The notes beneath the pieces are model-generated. The model made no database searches and was not told where the DNA came from. It saw only the letters and a program-made list of their open reading frames with translations. A stretch of DNA of 64,000 nucleotides, taken from Anniella stebbinsi (Eukaryota > Chordata > Lepidosauria > Squamata > Anniellidae). Of this stretch, positions 56,373-64,000 are shown piece by piece. Location of the stretch: NCBI GenBank assembly GCA_029215795.1, contig JARDYH010000002.1, positions 14,501,001 through 14,565,000 on the forward strand. The letters run 5' to 3'. Numbering within the stretch: position 1 is the stretch's first letter; each line of letters begins with the position of its first letter. The position numbers and the translations under genes are program-made.

Positions 56373-56480
56373 TATATGGAATTCACAGCCTCAAGATGTG
56401 ATGACGTAAAAGGGGATCAGACAAATTCATGGCGGAAAGGTATCAGGAACTATTAGTCATGATGGTTGCTATTATTTGTA
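56373..56480 (+). mobile_element. CR1 LINE fragment
   Basis: TATGGAATTCACAGCCTCAAG, ATGTGATGACGTAAAAGGGG and GACAAATTCATGGCGGAAAG correspond to the CR1 stretch between the ORF2 end and the 3' terminus. Confidence 0.65.
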
Positions 56481-56551
56481 ATTGTTGTTGTTGTTATTGA
56501 GATTTATAAGCTGCCATTCAATATTTTTTTCCAAGGCAGATATAATAAAAT

Positions 56552-56870
56552 TAGGCTGACCATATGAAAAGGAGGACAGGGCTCATGTAACTTTAACAGT
56601 TGTAGAGAAAAGGGAATTTCAGCCAGTGTCATTTGTATGCAGTTACTTCCTGGTGATATTCCCTCTTCATCACAACAGTTAAAGGTGCAGGCACTATACT
56701 AGAGTGACCATATACAAAAGAAGGCAGGGCCCCTGCAACTTTAACTGTTGTGATGAAGAGGGAATTTCACCAGGAACTAATTGCATACAAATGACACAGG
56801 CTGAAATTCCCTTTTCTCTACAACTGTTAAAGTTACAGGAGCCCTGTCCTCCTTTTTATATGGTCAGCCT
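56552..56870 (-). mobile_element. 320-bp palindromic MITE, copy 4
   Basis: TAGGCTGACCATATGAAAAG to TATGGTCAGCCT. The duplication AATAAAAT (56544-56551 and 56871-56878) is exact if the last A of the element was lost. Confidence 0.88.
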
Positions 56871-56879
56871 AATAAAATC

Positions 56880-57844
56880 AAATTAAAGCATTTATCAATG
56901 GGCCTATTCAGAGAACAAGCTAAGGCATGGTTAGGCCGCTAACCCTTTTGCAACAAATGGTAAGTGGGAGTGTTTAAACCATGATCATGTAGCCACTATG
57001 GTTAGGAATGGTTTACATGACACACTAAGCCCTAATGTTTAGCTCGAAATGCTTGAACACAGTAGCTTAGTGTGTCATGTGAACAGGGTCATTATTAAAA
57101 GTTATTAACAAAAACAGCAATGAGCAGAAAATCCAAAAAGTCATAGCAGTTAATTTCATCCAGCCATTCTCCCGGAAGATCTAAAAAAGCCCAGGGCAAC
57201 ATTCCAACCTAACATACCCTTTCAATTAAAAGGAGCCTGGAATAAAACATTTTAGGGTCCACTTAAAAGAAAACAGGGAACAAGTTCTGCTCGTGTACAG
57301 AGCCACCACCAAAAAAGCTCCGTCTCTCATGGCTGCCAATCCAATTTCCCCTCTTGGCAGTCATATGAGCAGGGCCTCCATAGATGATCTTATGTTTGTT
57401 GGGTAAGAACAGGAACAACTCCACATGCTTCCAGTCTCTGGGAGCCGACAGAGACTGTCTTGTATCTCTGTCAGTTCCTATTTCCTGCTTGCTCCCCATC
57501 CTCTTCCTTCTGAAATCAGTAAGTGCCATGTGGCTCTCTCCCTGAAGGAAGCAAGTAATCATATTTCATGCCTTCGCTTACACACCCAGCTTTAGGGGAT
57601 GCTTGTAGTTAAACAGTGTTGGCCTTCTCTGATGAAGTTAACAAAAGCAGTAATAAAGAAAGTTGATCTGAACTTCTTTTAGACTGGCTCTAGCCTGCGT
57701 TTATTGCCTCCAATACCAAATGCTGTGTTGCCCTGCTTTTTCTGTATAAAACAACTCTGCTGTAAGCTACACCAGACTTTCCAGCAATGCTTGAGTAAGC
57801 TGATAGAGTCGTAGGCAGTCCTTCAAGTAACTTGGTCCCAAATA
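56880..57844. other. Intronic, no gene
   Basis: Nothing recognised. Confidence 0.4.
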
Positions 57845-57920
57845 TTTACAGTGCAATCCTATGCGTGTCAACTTAGAAATAAGCCCCACTATGGTCAATG
57901 GGAAATACTCTAATGTAAGT
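57845..57920. repeat. Dispersed repeat (6679 family) hosting a MITE
   Basis: TTTACAGTGCAATCCTATGCG ... CAATGGGAAATACTC. The repeat resumes at 58433 with AGTATGTATAGGATTGCAGCC, so the MITE at 57921 interrupts it. Confidence 0.65.
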
Positions 57921-58432
57921 GGGTGAATTCGGACGACGCTTTCGGCAACAGAGGGGGAAATAGCGCACTGACCGTGCGTTATTTTGGTGGCGGCGCGGCA
58001 GCACCCGCCACATGATATGTTGCCCCTCCCCCATCATGCGACCAAAAGTCCCGGCATCCTTTTGGGATGCAGAGTCTCCTCCCTCCCACCTCCCTCAGTC
58101 CTCTGGCCGTATCCCAGCATGCATCGCACATTCTGCCGGCTGTATCCGAGCAGCCAGGTTTTTTTCGGCTACTCCAGCTGGCGAACTCTATGACCAAGCG
58201 GAATAGTACACAGAGAGAGGGGGGTTCCCTCCACACGTCACTTTAAACAGCGGAGTTCGGGATAAACAAATGAGCAGCCTGTTGTTTTTCTCCGTTGTTT
58301 AAGTGCCCCAAATAGTGTACTGCCAGTTGTGTGTGTGTTGCATATTGCCCTCCACACAACAACACAATAAGCAACACAACTGATGATTGTTTCCCCCCCC
58401 CCCATTGATTATTGTGTCGTCCGAACCAGGCC
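57921..58432. mobile_element. Harbinger-like MITE, third copy
   Basis: Left end GGGTGAATTCGGACGACGC, right end GTGTCGTCCGAACCAGGCC; flanked by AGT (57918-57920 and 58433-58435). The split host repeat supports exactly this excision boundary. Confidence 0.8.
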
Positions 58433-58435
58433 AGT

Positions 58436-59200
58436 ATGTATAGGATTGCAGCCTTACAGGCTTTAAAGCTCAATACCAGACCTTTGAATTGGGCTCGAAA
58501 TTGAATAGGCAGCCAGTGTAGCTAATGCAGACTTGGTCTGAATGTTTAGCCTCTGTCAATATCCAAGGGCTACTGTGTTCAAACTCTACTTCTGGACTTC
58601 CTGGGTGCTTCAGTTTGGCCACTGTGGGCTGATACTATAGGCCTGTCCTATTTCTAACACCTCTCATGTCTTCCCAAGGATCATTGTGCCCCAACCCGAC
58701 TACGTCACATTTCTGACAATTCTTCTCTGCTTTCTGCACTCATTTTCTTTGCAGTATTCGGTTCTTTCCTGTTATGGATTTATTTTGTTTAAATATAGGA
58801 CATATCCACGAACTGTCCTTTCCTCTTTAAATAGCTCGAAAACCTTGAACAGAATGTTTAATCATGCCACAGTACTGGCTGTGCTCATTACAGAAGAACA
58901 GTCAAAACACATTCAGCAACATTTACTCTCTAGCCCTGCCTTCATGATTTAAAAGCAAGGTGGATATTTGCTCATTCAATCCCAAATATACTAGAACAAC
59001 ATAATTGTCTAATACGCTGCACTTAACAGTTGAAAATGAACCTCACCAGCTGCAGCGGGTGGAATGGCAGGCTGTAAATTGCATGGAGTTGTATTGTTGA
59101 GGCACCTGCATTTACATGTGTGTAAACTAGAGGCAGGCAGCCTGCAGCCAAAGACGTGTCTGGTTAGTTTCAACATGTACATGAAATTGTGTCCCACCAC
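58436..59200. other. Intronic, L2-like tail possible
   Basis: 58450-58530 (TTTGAATTGGGCTCGAAATTG, GGCAGCCAGTGTAG) resembles the L2-type 3' coding end also seen reversed near 35.2 kb. Otherwise unassigned. Confidence 0.4.
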
Positions 59201-59520
59201 TAGGCTGACCATATGAAAAGGAGGACAGGGCTCATATAACTTTAACAGTTGTAGAGAAAAGGCAATTTCAGCCAGTGTCATTTGCATGCAATTAGTAACT
59301 GGTGAAATCCCCTATTCATTACAACAGTTAAAGCTGCAGGGGCCCTGCCCTCTTTTGTATCTGGTCACTCTAGTATAGTGCCTGCACCTTTAATTGTTGT
59401 GATGAAGAGGGAATTTCACCAGGAACTAATTGCATACAAATGACACCGGCTGAAATTCCCTTTTCTCTGCAACTGTTAAAGTTACATGAGCCCTGTCCTC
59501 CTTTTCATATGGTCAGCCTA
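59201..59520 (+). mobile_element. 320-bp palindromic MITE, copy 5
   Basis: Exact TAGGCTGACC..GGTCAGCCTA ends and exact 8-bp duplication CCCACCAC (59193-59200 and 59521-59528). Confidence 0.92.
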
Positions 59521-59583
59521 CCCACCACTCAGTGCACCTTGGCGCTGGTGCTCCCCCCCCCCCCCCCGGAGGGATTCTGTTCC

Positions 59584-59903
59584 TTGGGTGACCATGTGAA
59601 AAGGAGGACAGGGCTCCTGTATCTTTAACAGTTGTATAGAAAAATGAATTTCAGCTGGTGTCCTTTGCATGCATGCAGCACCTGGTGAAGTTCCCTCTTC
59701 ATCACAACAGTTAAAGCTGCAGGGGCTATACTAGAGTGACCAGAAACAAAAGAGGGCAGGGCCCCTGCAGCTTTAACTGTTGCGATAGAGAGGGGATTTT
59801 ACCAGGTGCTGCATGCATGCAAAGGACATCTGCTGAAATTCCCCACTCAATACAACTATTAAAGATACAGGAGCCCTGTCCTCCTTTCCATATGGTCACT
59901 CTA
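59584..59903 (-). mobile_element. 320-bp palindromic MITE, copy 6 (diverged)
   Basis: TTGGGTGACCATGTGAAAAG to ATATGGTCACTCTA, with arms differing from the others (GTCCTTTGCATGCATGCAGC). No matching duplication, so it is an older copy or a distinct subfamily. Confidence 0.8.
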
Positions 59904-59930
59904 AACTCTGCAGTGACTGCTGAGGTAGAA

Positions 59931-60250
59931 TAGGCTGACAGATGAAATCCAGGTCAGGGCTCATGTAACTTTAACAGTTGTAGAGAAAAGGAAATTTCAG
60001 CCAGTGTCATTTGTATGCAATTAGTTCCTGGTGAAATTCTGTGTTCATCACAACAGTTAAAGGTGCAGGCACTATACTAGAGTGACCATATACAAAAGAA
60101 GCCAGGGCCCCTGCAACTTTTAACAGTTGTGATGAAGAGGGAATTTCACCAGGAACTAATTGCATACAAATGACACCGGCTGAAATTCCCTTTTCTCTAC
60201 AACTGTTAAAGTTACATGAGTCCTGACCTGGATTTTATCTGGTCACCCTA
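59931..60250 (-). mobile_element. 320-bp palindromic MITE, copy 7
   Basis: TAGGCTGACAGATGAAATCC to GATTTTATCTGGTCACCCTA. Duplication AGGTAGAA/AAGTAGAA, 7 of 8 bases. Confidence 0.9.
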
Positions 60251-60298
60251 AAGTAGAATATTCTGGACTTGAGAAACCATAGCAAATTAGTAGCAAGC

Positions 60299-60400
60299 AA
60301 CCATTGCACAGTGGTAGGGTGCATGGCTTGCATGCAGAAGGTCACAGGTCCAAATGGAAGCAGCTGCAATTGGAAACACGACATAGCTCATTATAGGGTA
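60299..60400 (+). mobile_element. tRNA-derived SINE, head
   Basis: GCACAGTGGTAGGGTGCATG, CTTGCATGCAGAAGGTCACA and GGTCCAAATGG give A- and B-box-like words of a tRNA head. The tail is degraded. Not a functional tRNA gene: no cloverleaf closes. Confidence 0.6.
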
Positions 60401-60584
60401 GCTTCAGATCTTCGAACCTACATCCCTGGCCCACATGCTGGTCTGCCCTCCTCTGAGTGCCCCCTTCCTTCCTGCAAAGAGTGTAGAGCTCCAAGCCTTG
60501 TTTCTCCGAATCTCTTACCACACTTTGTTTTGTTCAGTTCTAAGGGTGCCTGTTGCTTGGAAAGCCGTATCGCTTTTGGCTCGA

Positions 60585-61064
60585 GGCCATTTCTACGCCA
60601 GCCTCTTTTTCCTGGGGTTGTCCCTGCGTGCTCCATGTGCATCCAAACAACGCACAGGGACTCCCGGGGGCAAGGGCACAGAACCATCTCAAGACTGTGG
60701 AAGGTGTGGGTGCCTGTCCCGCTTGGTGCCCGCTTACTCTCGAGGAAGTGCAGCACCAGAAACAGCCACAGCTCCATGCCCATCAGGGAAGAGTGGGCCT
60801 GCATTTTTGCCATCCATGGGATTGGGGGGGGGGGGTACAGGCCATAATATTGGGGGGGCTGTTCTTACATTTGCATTGGAGCGCAAGTGTGTTCCCAGCT
60901 CCCTTGTATGAAAGAAAAATGGCGGGCACGACAAGTGCAACATCCCTGCTTGTTTCCGGGACATCGCGCTTCCTGTGTGGTAACTGGGTGATGATCCCAG
61001 AAGCCAGTAAGTCCAGGATCACTCCCTAGGCCTTCCCTCTACACCCTTAGGTGTAGAAAGGGCC
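60585..61064. mobile_element. GC-rich DNA element with GGCCATTTCTAC ends
   Basis: Left GGCCATTTCTACGCC, right GTGTAGAAAGGGCC. Interior CpG-rich, with CACAGGGACTCCCGGGGGC and GATCCCAGAAGCCAG, related to 39606-40118. No clear target duplication. Overlapping frames up to 192 codons (60269-61029) read through it in several frames and are not supported as genes. Confidence 0.55.
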
Positions 61065-61140
61065 AGTGTTCCACGGGGTGCCTGGCTCGGCTTACATTTG
61101 CGGTCAAAGTCCCAACTTCCCCCCCTCCCCAATCTACACT

Positions 61141-61290
61141 GAGCTAGCAGTAATTTGCACAAATTGCAAGTGCAGTTTGTGTAATTTCAGTGTCAATTTG
61201 TATATTTTGTGCAATTGTGCAATTTTGTACAAAGTCCAACTATAATTTCCACAAATTAAAAAATACAGGGAAAAAAATGCTAATTTGCTC
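61141..61290. repeat. AT-rich stretch with iterated TTTGCACAAATT/GTGCAATT
   Basis: ATTTGCACAAATTGCAAGTG, TTTGTGCAATTGTGCAATTT. Similar to 44520-44700 and 51095-51160; interior of an AT-rich hAT-like family. Confidence 0.5.
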
Positions 61291-61531
61291 AGCTCGCTGC
61301 AGAGTGAATTGGGCTCCAGACGATAAAAGTGGACCAAAGTCCAGGGGGGCTAAATCAAGTTCACTAAGCTTCACCACCACCAGCCCGGATGATTTTTTTC
61401 CCCCCAATATACCTCTTTATTTATTTTTTCTGGCCACTGCCTAGCTCTTAACCAGCTTCCTTAGCACTTTGCTTTCATTCTCATAGGACAATGACATCCT
61501 GGTCCATACATTAGTCTGGGAAGTGTGAATC

Positions 61532-61733
61532 AGGTTAAAGTTAAAGTTGTAGGCACTATACTAGAGTGACCAAATACAAAAAAAGGCAGGGCCCCTGCAC
61601 CTTTAACTGTTGTGATGAAGAGGGAATTTCACCAGGAACTAATTGCATACAAATGACACTGGCTGAAATTCCCTTTTCTCTACAACTGTTAAAGTTACAT
61701 GAGCCCTGACCTGGATTTTATCTGGTCACCCTA
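61532..61733 (-). mobile_element. 320-bp MITE, copy 8, one arm lost
   Basis: Begins near the centre (TTAAAGTTGTAGGCACTATAC) and keeps the spacer and the full right arm to CTGGTCACCCTA. About 120 bp of the left arm is missing. Confidence 0.85.
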
Positions 61734-62120
61734 CACTACACCCTCTCATTCCCTGATACATGAACATCAATGAGACATTGTAAAGATGTTTCTGGATGCA
61801 AGTTGTTATTTTGAAGTAAGGTGGGAGGCATCCCTCAGAAGTCAGGACCAAGGTAGGAGCAGTCAGAATAAGTACATTGTTTATGGAGAAGCAAGTCCTC
61901 TGAGACAACCTTTGAAAGTGATGCTAAGGACATCATTCATGGTGTGTGTGTGTGTGTTTAAAACAACTTGTCAGAACAGCATGTTACATGGGGAATTTAG
62001 CTATTTTAAAATTCAGATTACAAACCTGATGAAACGTGGCCTCTCCTGCACCATTAGATAGTTGTGGAAATGATATTTCCTAAGAGAGAGAGAATGTTGT
62101 TGTTAAAATTGGGGAAAACT

Positions 62121-62121
<1 letters not shown>
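61734..62121. other. Intronic, short (GT)n at 61942-61957
   Basis: No gene. Confidence 0.45.

Positions 62122-62157
<36 letters not shown>
62122..62157. repeat. (GT)n microsatellite
   Basis: 17 GT units. Confidence 0.95.
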
Positions 62158-62158
<1 letters not shown>

Positions 62159-62462
62159 GTCATTGGGATACCATTGCATAGCACAAGAGATCCAGAAACC
62201 AATTTGAGCGTCTTGTGAGGAAACAGCCAGAGTAATTCAGTACAGATCACCAGTGAAGAAATGAACATTGCTGAAGTAAAATTATAATTCTTTTTTCCTC
62301 ATCTATAGATACCCCCTTTGCATATACACAGAGAGTCTCACAGGCATGCAGGATGCAGAATACGCTGGGCCAAGAATATTCCAAACTCAATTCTCAAAAG
62401 GGGTTGGTAGGTTGGATGGATCATCTACGCCTATATTAAACCTTAAAATGTTCAGCTCAGAG

Positions 62463-62660
62463 GGGAACATATTAAGGTGCCTTATACAGAGTCAGGTCAT
62501 AGTTCTGCCTCTCCTAGAATGGTCTATTCTGTCTGTTTACCCCTCCAGGGTCTGGGCAGCCAATTTTTTCTCTGCCAGTTGCTCTTTGCTCATTTTAATT
62601 CGAGTTGAACCTGGGGCCCTGCACATGCAAAACATGTCCTCTACTGTTGAGCTCCGGCCC
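62463..62660 (-). mobile_element. tRNA-derived SINE with CR1-like tail, reverse
   Basis: GGGAACATATTAAGGTGCCTT, ATACAGAGTCAGGTCATAG (tail), then GAACCTGGGGCCCTGCACAT, GCAAAACATGTCCTCTACTG and TTGAGCTCCGGCCCCT (reversed tRNA-like head). Confidence 0.7.
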
Positions 62661-63429
62661 CTCCCAAAATGTGAACTGGATCAGTTGTAAAAAGCATCAC
62701 ATCTGAAGAAGCAAGCATCCAACAGATAGATCTATGATGGCTCATTCGCACATGCAATTCGCAACATCATCCATGTTGCAGTGATCAAGTATGCCTATGA
62801 GACAAGCCAGCCTTGAGAGGCTTCTTCACAGACCCTCTACAAGACCTCATATGATCCATCACTTGCCAAAATGCTACATAGTCTGCCTTCAGAACCCTTT
62901 CACAATTTCTTTCTTTCTTTTTTTTGGCGAATGGAGTCAGTTTCTACATCTCTGTGATAAGGTTGGGTTGCTCTGTCTCAGAACTGAAGGTTTGGGGTGC
63001 CAGATATACACAGCCCCGACGTGTGATAGAAACAGGAAAAACAGATGTTGGTGCAGCGCTTAGCTGGTGAAACTGTTGATAACAGTTTGGGGGCAATTGA
63101 AGGGGGAAAGGGGAAAGAGAAAGTCTGCTCTTACTTTCAGGAGGCAGTGGTGGGTGTCTCAGTCACTGCCGGGCAAGTGTATAGATCAGGGGCATGTGCC
63201 ATCTGGATGTCTTGGGCTACCATTTACACCAATCCCCCAACCAGCATGGTGAATGGTAAGGGATTATGAGGTTGTAGTCCAAAACATCTGGAGAGCACTA
63301 GGTTGCCTACCCCTGCTATATACGCTTTCTGGCTAGCTGCATGCTAAGAGTTGTTATCTGAGTGGCTGCGTAGTGTTGAATGGGACAGCACCCCGTTTCA
63401 GATGGTGAGCTTCCCCCTTTTCTTTTGGC
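62661..63429. other. Intronic, no gene
   Basis: Nothing recognised. Confidence 0.4.
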
Positions 63430-63560
63430 ATGAAACTCCATGTCTATTTTCCCAAATGTGCACATCAGTTGTGGACATCTTTGAAATGTAAACATTCTTC
63501 TCCCGTTGATTGAAGCATATTTGCGCACACTTTTTTCATGTGCATTTTTGAAATGTGTGC
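63430..63560 (-). repeat. Dispersed repeat, inverted partner of 5640-5790
   Basis: The minus strand gives INGRRMFTFQRCPQLMCTFG, as at 5640-5790 on the plus strand. See that entry. Confidence 0.6.
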
Positions 63561-64000
63561 ATGTGGCCAAACACCTCTTTCTTTGGTTTGTGAGTCACAT
63601 TGCACACTTGGAAATGCATAGTCTTTGTCTGCTGATTATGGTCAAGTCTGTGTTCAGTCTGGAAGGTGCGAACTGGGTAAATCGTGATAAAAAATGAACT
63701 GAAATGAATTTCTCATACATACCTAGCTGCCACTGAATACTTGTTTCTGAAACCCCTTAGTGCAGGAATGGGGAATCTTTATTAGCTTTTCAGTTTAAAT
63801 GCCTTTAAATATCCTCTTATCTCTGATCATTCAACAGAGATAAGAGAAGACACTTGAAACTAGGGATGTACAGATTTTGTTAAAGCATTCTGCCTACATT
63901 TCACAGATTGTTTTGTTGGCCGCAACCTGACAGAGTCAGATGTTTCTCAATTTCCCAAAAGTTGTGTTCAAGGCATTTCCAAAATTGTGCACTTCCAAAC
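63561..64000. other. Intronic, with a hAT-like TAGGGATG end
   Basis: TAGGGATGTACAGATTTTG at about 63862 may start an element that leaves the window. Confidence 0.35.

Larger units (their letters stand above)
40984..64000 (+). other. DCC: DCC intron downstream of the Ig2 exon (5' part)
   Basis: The intron begins at the GTAAGT of 40984 and runs off the window end. The exon for Ig3 is not found. The content is interspersed repeats, microsatellites and apparently unique AT-rich sequence. Confidence 0.8.

Noticed and set aside
60299..60400. Functional tRNA gene
   Set aside because: tRNA-like boxes are present but the sequence does not close a cloverleaf, and related copies occur as SINEs.
60269..61029. 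Three overlapping plus-strand frames of 158-192 codons
   Set aside because: They overlap each other in different frames within a GC-rich DNA element, with an antisense frame as well; no domain.

Overview
This window is intronic DNA from a vertebrate, most likely a squamate reptile (lizard or snake). The host assignment rests on the repeats: CR1 LINE 3' ends with readable reverse-transcriptase tails, L2-like LINE tails, a Sauria-type tRNA SINE, a second tRNA-type SINE with a CR1-like tail, many hAT-type and Harbinger-like non-autonomous DNA transposons, and long (AAAG)n, (AAT)n and (GAA)n microsatellites. I cannot resolve the species.

The only protein-coding sequence I can support is one exon at 40699-40983 on the + strand. 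It encodes the second immunoglobulin domain of the netrin receptor DCC, is phase 1 at both ends, and has good splice sites. By comparison with human DCC it is probably coding exon 3. About 40.7 kb of the intron before it and 23 kb of the intron after it fill the rest of the window. I found no tRNA, rRNA, CRISPR or second gene. Nearly all other open frames are chance frames in repeats or broken LINE remnants.

Layout. 1-7.2 kb: sparse repeats, the first copy of a 320-bp palindromic MITE (2393-2712), and two Sauria SINEs near 4.0-4.4 kb. 7.2-9.2 kb: a CR1 tail split by a very GC-rich 1.8-kb hAT-type element with a perfect 8-bp target duplication, holding five copies of a 242-bp unit. 9.2-17.7 kb: SINE, MITEs, a CR1 tail and a CpG-rich element at 13.6-13.9 kb. 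17.8-18.8 kb: second GC-rich element. 19-31 kb: CR1 tails, SINEs, LTR-like stretches and apparently unique intron. 31.6-32.5 kb: third, reversed and truncated GC-rich element. 33-38 kb: L2-like LINEs, one nested in another, and a Harbinger-like MITE. 39.6-40.1 kb: GC-rich DNA element just before the DCC exon. 41-46 kb: LTR-like stretches and a MITE. 46-48.7 kb: two 320-bp MITEs, the second interrupted by an 815-bp GC-rich hAT-type element. 50-55 kb: SINEs, a small hAT element, microsatellites and a possible conserved non-coding block. 56-62 kb: five more 320-bp MITE copies, three almost end to end.

The most unusual structure is the GC-rich hAT-type family (7379-9180, 17778-18838, 31640-32484). 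Each copy has one or more palindromic modules of about 170-180 bp whose two ends are both outward-facing consensus 5' splice sites at equal distance from the centre. Together with CpG-dense sequence and YY1-, CRE- or ETS-like motifs, this looks like a mobile divergent promoter with first exons. The geometry is seen in the sequence; promoter activity is inference.
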